From Streptomyces nanshensis (lineage in GTDB: Bacteria; Actinomycetota; Actinomycetes; Streptomycetales; Streptomycetaceae): a stretch of 33,160 nucleotides of DNA. This document shows positions 1 to 8,676 of this stretch, piece by piece. The stretch lies in assembly GCF_001751255.1 (NCBI RefSeq), contig NZ_LJGW01000033.1, forward strand, positions 1 through 33,160. The letters are read 5' to 3'. Position 1 is the stretch's first letter. Each line of letters begins with the position of its first letter. Made by a program: the position numbers and the translations under genes. The notes under the pieces were generated by a model, which had not been told where the DNA came from, ran no database searches, and saw only the letters and a list, made by a program, of their open reading frames with translations.

Positions 1-766
1 CACGGGCCCGGCCGCGGCGGAACCGGCCGCGCCGCAGCAACCGGCCGCGGGCGCGGGCGACTCGGCGCGCGAGACGCGGATCCCGGTGCGCGGCGTACGG
101 AAGGCCACGGCCCAGGCCATGGTGAACAGCGCCTTCACCGCGCCGCAGGTCACGGAGTTCGTCACCGTCGACGTGACCCGGACGATGAAGCTCGTACGGG
201 AGCTGAAGCAGGACCCGGACATGCAGGGGCTGCGCGTCAACCCGCTGCTGATGGTCGCCAAGGCGTTCCTGGTCTCGCTGCGCCGCCACCCGGAGGCCAA
301 CGCGGCCTGGGACGAGGCGAACCAGGAGATCGTGCTGAAGCACTACGTCAACCTGGGCATCGCCGCGGCCACGCCGCGCGGTCTGATCGTCCCCAACATC
401 AAGGACGCCCAGGCCAAGACCCTGCCCGAACTGGCGGAGTCGCTCGGCGAGTTGGTCGGCACGGCCCGCGAGGGCAAGACCAGCCCGGCGGCGATGCAGG
501 GCGGCACGGTGACCATCACCAACGTCGGCGTCTTCGGCGTCGACACCGGTACGCCCATCCTCAACCCCGGCGAGTCCGCGATCCTGGCCTTCGGGCAGGT
601 GCGGCAGCAGCCGTGGGTCCACAAGGGCAAGGTGAAGCCGCGCGACGTCACGACGCTGGCGCTCGCCTTCGATCACCGCCTGATCGACGGCGAGTTGGGC
701 TCGAAGGTCCTCGCGGACGTGGCGGCGGTCCTGGAACACCCCAGGCGCCTGATGACCTGGACCTGA
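1..766 (+). CDS. 2-oxoacid dehydrogenase complex E2 (dihydrolipoamide acyltransferase), 5'-truncated
   Basis: The reading frame is open from base 2 and encodes the last 254 residues of an E2 acyltransferase. The first ~25 residues are an Ala/Pro/Gly linker. The acyltransferase catalytic domain then starts at [15 protein letters not shown] and ends with [13 protein letters not shown] (about 667-705), which carries the DHRxxDG signature with catalytic His and Asp. This core transfers the acyl group from lipoyl-lysine to CoA in the cytoplasmic pyruvate or branched-chain 2-oxoacid dehydrogenase complex. The lipoyl and peripheral-subunit-binding domains should lie upstream of the window. The specific complex cannot be told from this fragment; a branched-chain (bkdC-like) role is my inference from remembered Streptomyces gene order. 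A perfect hairpin follows at 801-837. Confidence 0.9.
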   Translation, partial: TGPAAAEPAAPQQPAAGAGDSARETRIPVRGVRKATAQAMVNSAFTAPQVTEFVTVDVTRTMKLVRELKQDPDMQGLRVNPLLMVAKAFLVSLRRHPEANAAWDEANQEIVLKHYVNLGIAAATPRGLIVPNIKDAQAKTLPELAESLGELVGTAREGKTSPAAMQGGTVTITNVGVFGVDTGTPILNPGESAILAFGQVRQQPWVHKGKVKPRDVTTLALAFDHRLIDGELGSKVLADVAAVLEHPRRLMTWT

Positions 767-800
767 CGGACGGGCGGCGTCCGCCGCCGCTCTCCAGCCG

Positions 801-837
801 ACCGGTGCCGGGCCCTCACAGGGGGCCCGGCACCGGT
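801..837 (+). terminator. Hairpin terminator after the E2 gene
   Basis: Perfect 15-bp inverted repeat (arms 801-815 and 823-837, ACCGGTGCCGGGCCC and its complement) with a 7-nt loop, 35 nt after the E2 stop. No T-tract follows, as is usual for actinobacterial terminators. Confidence 0.75.
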
Positions 838-906
838 GCGTTCGGACGGTCACGTCACCGTCGTCCCAGATCGCGGACACGCGACCCCCGCTCCCCCTGT
901 TGTATC

Positions 907-919
907 TAAGCTGTGCACA
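907..919 (+). promoter_or_regulatory. Putative -10 box and palindrome at the GntR gene start (leaderless)
   Basis: TAAGCT (907-912) fits the TANNNT -10 pattern and lies 6 nt before ATG 919. No Shine-Dalgarno is visible, so a leaderless transcript is likely. The perfect 8-bp palindrome TGTGCACA (912-919) lies between -10 box and start and could be part of an autoregulatory operator. Both roles are inferred. Confidence 0.4.
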
Positions 920-1605
920 TGTCCGTTTCCACCGATCTCGCCCCCGTCGCCCCCGGTGCCTCCTCCCGTCAGCCGCCCGCCGCCGAGCGCGTCTACACGC
1001 ACGTCAAGCAGTGTGTGCTGGACCGGCGCTACGAGGGCGGAATGCTGCTCACCGAGGGCGAGTTGGCGGAGGCCGTCGGCGTCTCGCGTACGCCCGTACG
1101 GGAGGCGCTGCTGCGCCTGGAGGTCGAAGGGCTGATCAAGCTCTACCCGAAGAAGGGCGCGCTCGTTCTGCCGGTCTCCGCGCAGGAGATCACGGACGTG
1201 GTGGAGACGCGGCTCCTCGTCGAACAGCACGCGGTGCGCAAGTCCTCCGACCCCGTACGGGCGGAGCTGATCGCACGGCTGGAGGAGCTGCTGGAGGAGC
1301 AGCGCGCGCACGCCGACGCCGGCGACCTCACGGCGTTCGCGGTGAGCGACCGCTGCTTCCACGCGGCGATCGTCAAGAGCACCGGGAACGAGATCCTCAC
1401 CCGGCTCTACGACCAGCTCCGCGACCGGCAGTTGCGGATGGGCGTCGCCATGATGCACGCGGAGCCCGACCGGATCGCCAAGAGCATCGCCGAGCACGCG
1501 GAGATCACCGAGGCCGTACGGGCGGGCGACGCGGACGCCGCCGCCGACGCGGTCCGTCGGCACGTCACCTGGGTGCGGCACCTGGTCCACGGTGATGTGC
1601 GGTGA
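919..1605 (+). CDS. GntR-family transcriptional regulator (FadR/FCD subfamily)
   Basis: 228 residues from ATG 919; a GTG at 913 is in frame two codons earlier, but a -10-like box ends at 912, so 919 is preferred. The N-terminal winged helix (about residues 20-85) includes ERVYTHVKQCVLDRRY, LTEGELAEAVGVSRTPVREALLRLEVEGLI and the basic wing tip LYPKKGALV, typical of GntR DNA-binding domains. The helical C-terminal half (about 95-215) contains D/E-x-R and His residues (ETRLLVEQHAV, DRCFHAAI, EHAEITEAV) expected in the metal-binding FCD ligand domain. Its stop overlaps the GTG start of the MFS transporter by 4 nt, so the two are co-translated and the transporter is the most likely target. The ligand is unknown. 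Confidence 0.9.
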   Translation: MSVSTDLAPVAPGASSRQPPAAERVYTHVKQCVLDRRYEGGMLLTEGELAEAVGVSRTPVREALLRLEVEGLIKLYPKKGALVLPVSAQEITDVVETRLLVEQHAVRKSSDPVRAELIARLEELLEEQRAHADAGDLTAFAVSDRCFHAAIVKSTGNEILTRLYDQLRDRQLRMGVAMMHAEPDRIAKSIAEHAEITEAVRAGDADAAADAVRRHVTWVRHLVHGDVR

Positions 1606-2915
1606 GCGCAGGCAGCCCCCTGGGCGTCCCGGTCCACAGCGACCCGCCGGGCGGCTACCGCGCCGTCGGGGTGTGGGGCCTGGGCGTCACCGTTTACTTC
1701 GTCGCCATCACCTACCGCACGAGCCTGGGCGTCGCCGCGCTCGACGCCACTCGGCGCTTCGACATCAACGCCTCCGCCCTCTCCACGTTCTCCATCCTCC
1801 AACTGCTCGTCTACGCGGGGATGCAGATTCCGGTCGGGCTGCTGGTGGACCGGCTGGGCACCAAGAAGGTGCTGACCCTGGGCGTGGTGCTGTTCACCGC
1901 GGGCCAGTTCGGCTTCGCGTTCTCCGAGTCGTACGCCGCGGCGCTCGCCTGCCGTGCCCTGCTGGGGTGCGGCGACGCGATGACGTTCATCAGCGTGCTG
2001 CGGCTCGGGGCGCGCTGGTTCCCGGCCCGGCGCGGTCCGGTCATCGCGCAGATCGCGGGTCTGATCGGGATGGCGGGCAACCTCGTCACCACGCTCGTCC
2101 TGGCGCGGCTGCTCGGCGCCTTCGGCTGGACGGCGACGTTCGCGGGCAGCGCGCTGGGCGGCCTGGTGCTGCTGGTGCTGGTCGTGACGTTGCTGCGGGA
2201 CCACCCGAAGGGGTACGCGGTGGTCAACTCACCGCATGTGGACGGCGGTTACGTACGGCGGCAGATCCTGCGGACCTGGCGGGAGCCGGGTACGCGGCTG
2301 GGGATGTGGGTGCACTTCACGACCCAGTTCCCGGGGATGGTCTTCCTGCTGCTGTGGGGGATGCCCTTCCTCGTCGACGGGCAGGGCCTGGACCGTGCCG
2401 GCGCGGGCGAACTGCTCACGCTCGTCGTGCTGTCGAACATGGCCGTGGGTCTGGTCTTCGGGCAGTTGATCGCACGGCACCACGCGGCGCGTGCACCGCT
2501 CGCGCTGGGCACGGTGGCGGTGACGGCGGCGGTGTGGGCGAGCGTCCTGCTGTGGCCGGGGCATGCGCCGATGTGGCTGCTGGTGCTGCTGTGCACGGTG
2601 CTGGGGGCGTGCGGTCCGGCGTCCATGATCGGCTTCGACTTCGCACGTCCCGCGAACCCGCCGGAGCGTCAGGGCACGGCCTCCGGGATCGTCAACGTCG
2701 GCGGTTTCACCGCGTCGATGACGACGCTGCTCGCGGTCGGCGTCCTGCTGGACCTCACCGGCGGCAGCTTCCGTGCGGGCTTCGCGAGCATCTTCGTGCT
2801 GCAGGCGCTGGGCGTCGTGCAGATCCTGCGGCTGCGCGGGCGGGCACGCGAGCGCGAGCGGGAACGTGTGGTGGCCAGCCGCGTGGAGGCCGTGCACGTG
2901 CCGGTCTCCCGCTGA
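1602..2915 (+). CDS. MFS transporter
   Basis: 437 residues starting at GTG 1602, in the GTGA overlap with the preceding regulator stop, which indicates translational coupling. Around twelve hydrophobic segments are visible. The MFS motif A-like loop GLLVDRLGTKKVLTLG lies after the second segment, and a longer charged loop (DHPKGYAVVNSPHVDGGYVRRQ) sits mid-protein between the two six-helix halves. The C-terminus is cytoplasmic and very Arg-rich. Substrate cannot be assigned from sequence; the coupled GntR regulator suggests a catabolic or efflux role induced by a small metabolite (inference). A strong hairpin follows at 2954-2988. Confidence 0.88.
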   Translation: MSAGSPLGVPVHSDPPGGYRAVGVWGLGVTVYFVAITYRTSLGVAALDATRRFDINASALSTFSILQLLVYAGMQIPVGLLVDRLGTKKVLTLGVVLFTAGQFGFAFSESYAAALACRALLGCGDAMTFISVLRLGARWFPARRGPVIAQIAGLIGMAGNLVTTLVLARLLGAFGWTATFAGSALGGLVLLVLVVTLLRDHPKGYAVVNSPHVDGGYVRRQILRTWREPGTRLGMWVHFTTQFPGMVFLLLWGMPFLVDGQGLDRAGAGELLTLVVLSNMAVGLVFGQLIARHHAARAPLALGTVAVTAAVWASVLLWPGHAPMWLLVLLCTVLGACGPASMIGFDFARPANPPERQGTASGIVNVGGFTASMTTLLAVGVLLDLTGGSFRAGFASIFVLQALGVVQILRLRGRARERERERVVASRVEAVHVPVSR

Positions 2916-2953
2916 CGCGCCACAACCTCCGCCGGCGTACGGGCTGTTGTACG

Positions 2954-2988
2954 GCGACGGGCGGCCCCGGAAGGGGACCGCCCGTCGC
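2954..2988. terminator. Hairpin between convergent MFS and MDMPI-type genes
   Basis: GCGACGGGCGG (2954-2964) pairs with 2978-2988. The stem continues as CCCC/GGGG around the tetraloop GGAA with one bulged A. It is placed to terminate the MFS transcript and leads directly into an octamer repeat array. Confidence 0.7.
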
Positions 2989-3062
2989 TGCGTCATCGCG
3001 TCACGGTGTCATCGCGACTGCGTCGCTGTGTCACGGTGTCGTCGCGTTCACGGCGTCACGGC
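2984..3062. repeat. Octamer tandem array (GTCACGGC-like), array 1
   Basis: Ten consecutive units starting GTC or a near variant, all 8 bp except one of 6 and one of 9: GTCGCTGC, GTCATCGC, GTCACGGT, GTCATCGC, GACTGC, GTCGCTGT, GTCACGGT, GTCGTCGC, GTTCACGGC, GTCACGGC. The array overlaps the hairpin's last bases and runs over the stop (3048-3050) and last codons of the minus-strand gene. A matching array lies at 31767-31822. Confidence 0.75.
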
Positions 3063-3878
3063 GAAGTTCTCCAGGATCGCCCGTGCGAGCTTCGCGTCGC
3101 CCTCGACCTTCACCTGGTCCGCGACGGCGTCGGCCCGTACCCGTCCGGCCGCGAGCCGTACATACGTCTCCCAGTCCAGCGAGAGCGTGACCGCGGGCCC
3201 CAGCGACGGGCTGCCGTCGACGGTGCCGTGCCCGTCGGCGTCCACCCGTACCGTGCGCATGAACTCGACCGGACCGCTGACGTCGACGACCACCGCCGTG
3301 TTCGGACGCGCCCCGGCCTTCTTGGCGACCACCTTCGGCAGGCCCTGCACGAAGAGGTCCCGGGCGACGGCCGCGCCCTGAGAGTCGAGGTGGCCCGGCG
3401 TGTTCAGCGCCCGGCGCAGATCCTGCTCGTGCACCCACACGTCGAACGCCCGCATCCGGAGCTGGAGTTCGAGGCTGATCTTCGAGCCGCCCGGCATGAT
3501 GTCCCGCACGTCGGCGTCGGGTTCGCGCTTCTCGTTACGGAGCTGCCGGGAGCGGCGGATGATCGTGTACTCCAGCTCGCTCGTCATCTCCGGACCGGTG
3601 TGGTGCCGCCGCACGTCGACCTGGATCTCCATGTGCCGGCTGGGCTCGTCGACGACGTGGTACAGGTCGCGCGGCAGGGTGTGTATCGGCCGCGGATCAC
3701 CGAGCAGTTCGCACTCCATGCCGATGATGTGCGAGACCACGTCACGGACCGACCAGCCGGGGCAGGCTGTGCGCCGGTTCCACTCGCCTTCGGCGAGCGG
3801 GCTCACCAGTTCGGATATCGCTTCGATGGACTCGGTCCAGGCGTCGACGTAGGGCTGAAGGCTTGGGTGGTCGGTCAC
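3048..3878 (-). CDS. Maleylpyruvate isomerase family mycothiol-dependent protein
   Basis: 276 residues from GTG 3878, chosen because AGGGG lies just upstream and the homologous sequence begins there; an upstream in-frame extension to 3938 is Arg/His-rich and unlikely. The N-terminal DinB/MDMPI four-helix domain (about 1-150) has WSVRDVVSHIIGME with H50 and a later helix RMRAFDVWVHEQDLRRAL whose His and acidic residues fit the metal site of mycothiol-dependent maleylpyruvate isomerases. The C-terminal ~100 residues (VVVDVSGP to ILENFAVTP) look like the SCP2-like domain of this family. A mycothiol-using or DinB-like cytoplasmic enzyme is expected; the substrate is unknown. The last codons lie inside an octamer repeat array. 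Confidence 0.85.
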   Translation of the reverse strand: MTDHPSLQPYVDAWTESIEAISELVSPLAEGEWNRRTACPGWSVRDVVSHIIGMECELLGDPRPIHTLPRDLYHVVDEPSRHMEIQVDVRRHHTGPEMTSELEYTIIRRSRQLRNEKREPDADVRDIMPGGSKISLELQLRMRAFDVWVHEQDLRRALNTPGHLDSQGAAVARDLFVQGLPKVVAKKAGARPNTAVVVDVSGPVEFMRTVRVDADGHGTVDGSPSLGPAVTLSLDWETYVRLAAGRVRADAVADQVKVEGDAKLARAILENFAVTP

Positions 3879-4185
3879 GAGACCCCTCGGGCGGTACGGA
3901 CGTTCGTGGTCTTCGGTGCGTGCGTGCGGTGCTCTCAAGTTACGCTGCGCGAGGCCGACGCGGCAGTCCTTTCAAAGCACGATGCTAGGCCCACTCGGAC
4001 CCCTTTTGCGCACCGGTGGTGGTACCGTGCGCGGCCGTCCGGCGTGAACAGGGACAAAGCACGGTAGTGGGGGTCGATTCCCCTGCCGCGACGTCCGGTT
4101 GGTCCGCCTCCGGGCACCGCGCACCGCTGCCGTACGGGCGTCTCGCGGGCACCGCCGGCCCTCGCCCGGCGCCCGCACGCCTCCG
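3879..4185. other. Intergenic stretch without a recognisable gene
   Basis: About 307 nt upstream of the MDMPI-type gene. It contains a TANNNT match on the minus strand (TAACTT, near 3938-3943), which could be a -10 box, and a small tRNA-like hairpin near 4070-4090 that I rejected. No ORF here has convincing codon use. Confidence 0.5.
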
Positions 4186-4668
4186 TCAGTCGCCGCCCGT
4201 CAGCGCGTCCACGCACACCGCGAGCGAGAGCAGCAACGGCACGTCGGAGTCCGGCTGTTCGATGTCGACGGCGTAGGTGTCGCGCACCCGGAACCATCGG
4301 CGCGAGATGCGGGCGAGCCGCCCGCCGCCGAGTTCGATGTCGTACTCCTTGTCGAGCACGTTGCCGTGCACCGACAGCGTGCCGCCGTCCGCGAGCCGCG
4401 CCTTGAAGCGGTTGCGCAGCGGCGTGAAGCGCTTCTTGCGCACGGTCGCCAGCGTCCGGCCGTCGCGCTCGATCTCCATCGTCTCCCAGAGGCTGATCAT
4501 CTTCCGCCGGATGACGGCGACGACCTCCCCCTGCACGTCCTTGAGCTGGAACGTCTGCCGGATCCGCAGGGCCTTGCCGTCGACGAGGAAGGCGTGGTCG
4601 CCGTACTCGTCGTCGATCCAGTAGTCGTCGCCGATGCCGAAGATCCGTTCGCGTACGAGATATCTCAT
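4186..4668 (-). CDS. LURP-one-related (LOR/tubby-C-like) family protein
   Basis: 160 residues from ATG 4668, preceded by GAAGGG at a spacing of about 8. The sequence begins MRYLVRERIFGIGDDYWI and alternates short beta strands: GDHAFLVDGKALRI, QTFQLKDVQGEVVAVIRRK, TMEIERDGRTLATVRKK, GTLSVHGNVLDKEYDIE. This is the pattern of the tubby-like beta-barrel LURP-one family, whose bacterial members are usually about this length. Bacterial function is not established; phospholipid binding or scramblase-like activity is known for distant eukaryotic relatives. No catalytic motif or signal peptide is seen. Confidence 0.8.
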   Translation of the reverse strand: MRYLVRERIFGIGDDYWIDDEYGDHAFLVDGKALRIRQTFQLKDVQGEVVAVIRRKMISLWETMEIERDGRTLATVRKKRFTPLRNRFKARLADGGTLSVHGNVLDKEYDIELGGGRLARISRRWFRVRDTYAVDIEQPDSDVPLLLSLAVCVDALTGGD

Positions 4669-4710
4669 GCCCGTAGCCCTTCCCCGTCTGCGGCCCGATC
4701 CGCCCTGCGA

Positions 4711-4751
4711 ACGGCCCGCCGCCTCCGGTACGGGTGAGGGCGGCGGGCCGT
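4711..4751 (-). terminator. Hairpin terminator after the DUF6458-like gene
   Basis: Perfect 13-bp inverted repeat (arms 4711-4723 and 4739-4751, ACGGCCCGCCGCC and its complement) with a 15-nt loop, just downstream of the stop at 4790 on the minus strand. Confidence 0.7.
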
Positions 4752-4789
4752 CGGTGTTCTGTTCCCGGTCAGCCGTTGTGCACGCGCGC

Positions 4790-5017
4790 TCAGTTCAGGT
4801 GGTGGCGCTCCTCCTCCACGACCACCGGCGCGGCCGGGTGCGGCGGCTGGGTCCTGCGGCGCTTGAAGATGCTGACGTAGACGGAGAGTCCGATCAGGCC
4901 GGCGGCCATCAGGACGAGCCCCACCACGTCGAGGTTCACGACGTCGGTGTTGACGTCGACGGCCAAGGTGAGGATGGCCCCCACGGCCAGCATGCCGATG
5001 CAGATGACGATGCCCAT
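4790..5017 (-). CDS. Small two-helix membrane protein (DUF6458-like)
   Basis: 75 residues from ATG 5017, with GGAGG and AAGGG just upstream; longer in-frame extensions are Arg/Pro-rich and not credible. Two hydrophobic helices are visible: MGIVICIGMLAVGAILTLAV (1-20) and VNLDVVGLVLMAAGLIGLSVYVSIF (about 26-50). They are separated by the short acidic turn DVNTDV and followed by the basic stop-transfer KRRR and a Pro/Glu-rich tail ending EEERHHLN. The VNLDVVGLVLMAAG pattern is that of the actinobacterial DUF6458 family, of unknown function. It is flanked by a terminator and probably transcribed alone. Confidence 0.8.
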   Translation of the reverse strand: MGIVICIGMLAVGAILTLAVDVNTDVVNLDVVGLVLMAAGLIGLSVYVSIFKRRRTQPPHPAAPVVVEEERHHLN

Positions 5018-5228
5018 GGATCCCTTGCCTCCGACTGGCGTTGTCCTGCGTGTACGGCTCTCGTACGGCGTACGGGTGCCCCCCGCGGCGAAGGTCAATC
5101 AGACGGGAGGCAGAACCCGGGGCCCAACATGCCTGCGGGGCGGGCGCGTTGACCCTCACGCCCGCCCCGCCCCCGTACCGTTCCGCCCCGTCCTGCCGCC
5201 TCCCGGTCCGTCCCGTCCCGTACGGACG

Positions 5229-6578
5229 TCAGTCCGCCAGGAACGCCTGCATACAGCGCGTCAGCAGCAACGGGTCGTCCACGCCGCACAGTTCGCGCGC
5301 CGAGTGCATCGAGAGGATGGCCACGCCCACGTCGACGGTCGAAATCCCGTGCCTGGCCGCGGTGATGGGCCCGATCGTCGTCCCGCAGGGCATGTCGTTG
5401 CTGGAGACGAACGTCTGCCACGGCACACCGGCGCGCTCGCACGCCGCCGCGAAGACCGCGCGGCCCGAACCGTCCGTGGCATAGCGCTGGTTGACGTTCA
5501 CCTTGAGGATCGGGCCGCCGTTGGGCGTCGGCCGGTGCCCCGGCTCGTGCCGCTCCACGTAGTTGGGGTGCACCGCGTGCCCGGTGTCGGAGGAGAGGCA
5601 GACACTCCCCGCGTACGCCCGCGCGCGGTCCTCGTACCCGCCGCCGCGTGCGAAGAGGGAGCGCTCCAGCACGGAGCCGAGCAGCGGCCCGTCCGCGCCG
5701 GTGTCCGACTGGCTCCCGTTCTCCTCGTGGTCGAAGGCCGCCAGTACGGGGATCGAGCGCGGCCCGCCGGTCCCGCCGGTCCCGTCGGCCCCGGCGGCCT
5801 CCGCCAGCGCGAGCGCACCGGCGTGCACCGAGAGCAGGTTGTCCATGCGCGGCCCCGCGAGCAGCTCCTCGTCCCGTCCGAGGTAGGCGGGCGGCTCCAC
5901 GCTGTGCGCCATCAGATCCCAGCCCACGACCTCCTCGGCGGGGACGCCGGCCTCCTGCGCGACGAAGCGCACGAGGTCGCCCTCGCGGGGCGTGCCCAGA
6001 CCCCAGACCGGCGTCATATGGCGCTGCCGGTCCAGCTTGAGCCCGTCGTTGGCCTGCCGGTCCAGATGGATGGCGAGCTGCGGTACGCGCAGCAGCGGGC
6101 GGTCGACGTTCACCAGCCGGGCCGAGCCGTCGCGCAGCGAGAGCCGTCCCGCCAGACCCAGGTCGCGGTCGAGCCAGGTGTTGAGCAGCGTGCCGCCGTA
6201 GATCTCCATCGCGATCTGCCGCCAGCCGCTGCCGCCGGTGTCGGGCACGGGCTTGACGCGCAGATTGGGGGAGTCGGTGTGGGCGCCGACGATGCGGTAC
6301 GGGGTGGCCGGGCCGGCGCCCTCCGGCACATACCACGCGATGAGCGCTCCGCCGCGCAGCACGTAGTGGCCGCGGCCGCCCTCCGTGGCACCGGTGCCGG
6401 CCGCGTCCCACGCCTCCGTCTCGCCGAGCTGCCGGAAGCCCGCCTTCTCCAGCAACTCGGCCGCGCTGCGCACCGCGTGGTACGGGGTGGGCGAGTCCGA
6501 GAGGAAGCCGATGAGGCCGTCGGCGTGGGCGCGGGCCGCGTGATCCGGCGGCGGGGAAGTCTGGGGACTTGGGGTCAT
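5229..6578 (-). CDS. M18 family metalloaminopeptidase
   Basis: 449 residues from ATG 6578, the usual length for M18 enzymes. They remove N-terminal (often acidic or neutral) residues from peptides in the cytoplasm using a two-metal site. The expected ligands are visible: H100 and D102 in GAHTDSPNLRVKP, D246 in GPRMDNLLS, E285/E286 in AAFDHEENGS, D331 in SSDTGHAVHPNY and the C-terminal His in ILSMHSARELCG. The conserved NQRYATDGSG and SSNDMPCGTTIGPI stretches of M18 are also present. A Gly/Thr-rich insert (GADGTGGTGG) precedes the DHEENGS motif. Start choice follows the conserved beginning of the protein; a longer frame to 6644 runs through a terminator hairpin and is rejected. Confidence 0.92.
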   Translation of the reverse strand: MTPSPQTSPPPDHAARAHADGLIGFLSDSPTPYHAVRSAAELLEKAGFRQLGETEAWDAAGTGATEGGRGHYVLRGGALIAWYVPEGAGPATPYRIVGAHTDSPNLRVKPVPDTGGSGWRQIAMEIYGGTLLNTWLDRDLGLAGRLSLRDGSARLVNVDRPLLRVPQLAIHLDRQANDGLKLDRQRHMTPVWGLGTPREGDLVRFVAQEAGVPAEEVVGWDLMAHSVEPPAYLGRDEELLAGPRMDNLLSVHAGALALAEAAGADGTGGTGGPRSIPVLAAFDHEENGSQSDTGADGPLLGSVLERSLFARGGGYEDRARAYAGSVCLSSDTGHAVHPNYVERHEPGHRPTPNGGPILKVNVNQRYATDGSGRAVFAAACERAGVPWQTFVSSNDMPCGTTIGPITAARHGISTVDVGVAILSMHSARELCGVDDPLLLTRCMQAFLAD

Positions 6579-6599
6579 ACGCTCAGCATACGAAGGCGA

Positions 6600-6638
6600 A
6601 ACGTCCTTCTCCCGCCCCGTCGGGGGGAGAAGGACGTT
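6600..6638 (-). terminator. Hairpin terminator after acyl-CoA dehydrogenase
   Basis: Perfect 14-bp stem (6600-6613 with 6625-6638, AACGTCCTTCTCCC and its complement). It sits between the acyl-CoA dehydrogenase stop (6711) and the aminopeptidase start (6578). A second 9-bp stem (6656-6664 with 6696-6704) lies closer to the stop. Together they separate the two minus-strand genes transcriptionally. Confidence 0.75.
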
Positions 6639-6710
6639 CCGCATGGGGGGATCTCGGCGAGGCCGCGCACCGGCACCGGCGGAGCCGTCCGGCGGGGCCT
6701 CGCCGCAGGA

Positions 6711-8549
6711 TCAGAAGGCCGCTTCGTCCAGCTCCATCACGGACGAGTCGACCTTCTCGGCCAGCGAGCGCTCGACGGCCACGGACGGCAGCACGGTCCC
6801 CGCGAAGAACTTCGCCGCCGCGACCTTGCCCTCGTAGAACGCCTTGTCCTTCGCGGACAGGTTCGCCGAGGCGTCGGCCAGCCTCTCCGCGGCGACGGTC
6901 GCACCGCGCAGCAGCAGATAGCCGATGACGACGTCGCCGGAGGAGAGCAGGAAGCGCGTGGTGTTGAGGCCGACCTTGTAGATCGACGTCACGTCCTTCT
7001 CGGTGGCCGCCAGGTCGGTCAGCATCGCGCCGACCATGGCCTCCAACTCGACCGCCGCGGTGGAGAGTTCCTCGCGGGCGCCGGCCAGCTCCTCGCCGCC
7101 CTTCGCCTCCGCCAGGAACTTCTTGATCTCCTCCGACAGGGCCGTGAGCGCCTGGCCCTGGTCGCGGACGACCTTGCGGAAGAAGTAGTCCTGGCCCTGG
7201 ATCGCGGTGGTGCCCTCGTAGAGGGTGTCGATCTTGGCGTCCCGGATGTACTGCTCGGCCGGGTACTCCTGGAGGTAGCCGGAGCCGCCGAGCGTCTGCA
7301 GCGACTGCGCGAGCTGCTCGTAGGACTTCTCCGAGCCGTAGCCCTTCACGATCGGCAGCAGCAGGTCGTTGAGGCGCTGCGCCGCCGAGGCGTCCTCGCC
7401 GCGGTACTCCTTGAGCATGATCTCGTCCTGGACGGACGCGGTGTAGAGCACGAGGGCGCGCATGCCCTCCGCGTACGCCTTCTGCGTCAGCAGCGAGCGG
7501 CGCACGTCGGGGTGGTGCGTGATGGTGACGCGGGGCGCCGTCTTGTCGGTGAACTGCGCCAGGTCGGCGCCCTGTACGCGCTCCTTCGCGTACTCCAGGG
7601 CGTTGAGGTAGCCCGTGGAGAGCGTGGCGATGGCCTTCGTGCCGACCATCATCCGCGCGAACTCGATGACCTTGAACATCTGGCGGATGCCGTCGTGCTT
7701 CTCGCCGAGCAGCCAGCCCTTGGCGGGCGCGTTGGCGCCGAAGGTCATCTCGCAGGTGTTGGAGACCTTCAGGCCCATCTTGTGCTCGACGTTGGTGGCG
7801 TAGACGCCGTTGCGCTCGCCCAGTTCGCCGCTCTCCCAGTCGAAGTCGTACTTCGGGACGAGGAAGAGCGAGAGGCCCTTGGTGCCCGGGCCGTGGCCCT
7901 CGGGGCGGGCGAGGACGAAGTGCACGATGTTCTCGGAGAGGTTGTGCTCACCGGAGGTGATGAAGCGCTTCACGCCCTCGATGTGCCAGCTTCCGTCGTC
8001 CTGCTTGACGGCCTTGGTGCGCCCGGCGCCGACGTCCGAACCGGCGTCCGGCTCGGTGAGCACCATCGTGGAGCCCCACTGCTTGTCGACCATCAACTGG
8101 GCGACCTTGAGCTGCTCTTCGGTGCCCTCCTCCTGGATGACGCCGGCGAAGGCGGGGCCCGAGGCGTACATCCACACCGCGGGGTTGGCGCCGAGCACGG
8201 TCTCCGCGAAGCTCCACAGCAGCGAACGCGGCGCCGTGGTGCCGCCGATCTGCTCCGGGGTGCCCAGGCGCCACCACTCGGCGTCCATGTACGCCTGGTA
8301 GCTCTTCCTGAACGCCTCGGGAACGGGCGCGGTGTTGGTCTCCGGGTCGAAGACCGGCGGGTTGCGGTCGGAGTCCTCGTAGGACTCGGCCAGTTCGTTC
8401 TCGGCGAGGCGCGCGATCTCGCTCAGCACGCTCTTCGCGGTGTCCACGTCCATCTCCGCGAACGGTCCGGTGCCGTACACCGTGTCGCGGCCGAGCACCT
8501 CGAAGAGGTTGAACTCGATGTCGCGGAGATTCGACTTGTAGTGCCCCAT
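6711..8549 (-). CDS. Acyl-CoA dehydrogenase (FadE5-like, long form)
   Basis: 612 residues from ATG 8549, preceded by GGAG at a spacing of 7. This is about 200 residues longer than classical acyl-CoA dehydrogenases and matches the long actinobacterial FadE5 type with extra N- and C-terminal helical domains. Visible signatures are [12 protein letters not shown] (substrate/FAD loop, about 165-176), the FAD region [25 protein letters not shown] and the catalytic base E445 in [12 protein letters not shown]. It performs alpha,beta-dehydrogenation of acyl-CoA in beta-oxidation, passing electrons to electron-transfer flavoprotein. A palindrome TACC-N4-GGTA overlaps its likely promoter, suggesting control by a fatty-acid-responsive repressor (inference). 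It ends at a strong terminator, so it is probably monocistronic. Confidence 0.93.
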   Translation of the reverse strand: MGHYKSNLRDIEFNLFEVLGRDTVYGTGPFAEMDVDTAKSVLSEIARLAENELAESYEDSDRNPPVFDPETNTAPVPEAFRKSYQAYMDAEWWRLGTPEQIGGTTAPRSLLWSFAETVLGANPAVWMYASGPAFAGVIQEEGTEEQLKVAQLMVDKQWGSTMVLTEPDAGSDVGAGRTKAVKQDDGSWHIEGVKRFITSGEHNLSENIVHFVLARPEGHGPGTKGLSLFLVPKYDFDWESGELGERNGVYATNVEHKMGLKVSNTCEMTFGANAPAKGWLLGEKHDGIRQMFKVIEFARMMVGTKAIATLSTGYLNALEYAKERVQGADLAQFTDKTAPRVTITHHPDVRRSLLTQKAYAEGMRALVLYTASVQDEIMLKEYRGEDASAAQRLNDLLLPIVKGYGSEKSYEQLAQSLQTLGGSGYLQEYPAEQYIRDAKIDTLYEGTTAIQGQDYFFRKVVRDQGQALTALSEEIKKFLAEAKGGEELAGAREELSTAAVELEAMVGAMLTDLAATEKDVTSIYKVGLNTTRFLLSSGDVVIGYLLLRGATVAAERLADASANLSAKDKAFYEGKVAAAKFFAGTVLPSVAVERSLAEKVDSSVMELDEAAF

Positions 8550-8611
8550 GGCAACGGCTCCGTGTGGTCTCACTCGACGGACAGGAAGTCAGTTCGGTCT
8601 GAGTGCCATGA

Positions 8612-8626
8612 TGCTACCCGTCGGTA
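8612..8626 (-). promoter_or_regulatory. Probable promoter and operator of the acyl-CoA dehydrogenase gene
   Basis: On the minus strand TAGCAT (8612-8617) matches a -10 box about 60 nt upstream of ATG 8549. Overlapping it is TACCGACGGGTA (8615-8626), an inverted repeat TACC-N4-GGTA. Such -10-overlapping palindromes are typical of TetR-type repressor sites; the regulator is not identified. Confidence 0.45.
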
Positions 8627-8663
8627 ATAAGAAGCAACCCCTAACCGCTCATCTGTGACTCGT

Positions 8664-8669
8664 TACTCT
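8664..8669 (+). promoter_or_regulatory. -10 box for a leaderless SseB-like gene
   Basis: TACTCT lies 7 nt before ATG 8677, and only pyrimidines (TTCTCCT) separate them, so no Shine-Dalgarno exists. The spacing fits a transcript starting at the A of the start codon. Confidence 0.45.
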
Positions 8670-8676
8670 TTCTCCT

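Noticed and set aside
4030..4090. tRNA-like ends: CGCGGCC and TGCCGCG pair at six of seven positions around a GGGGTCGATTCCCC hairpin
   Set aside because: Only 61 nt long, no D-arm or anticodon arm can be placed, and the T-loop consensus TTCRANY is missing.
4947..8627. A 1226-codon open frame antisense to the aminopeptidase and dehydrogenase genes
   Set aside because: It is the high-GC shadow of two clearly recognised minus-strand genes and has the low-complexity composition of such shadows.
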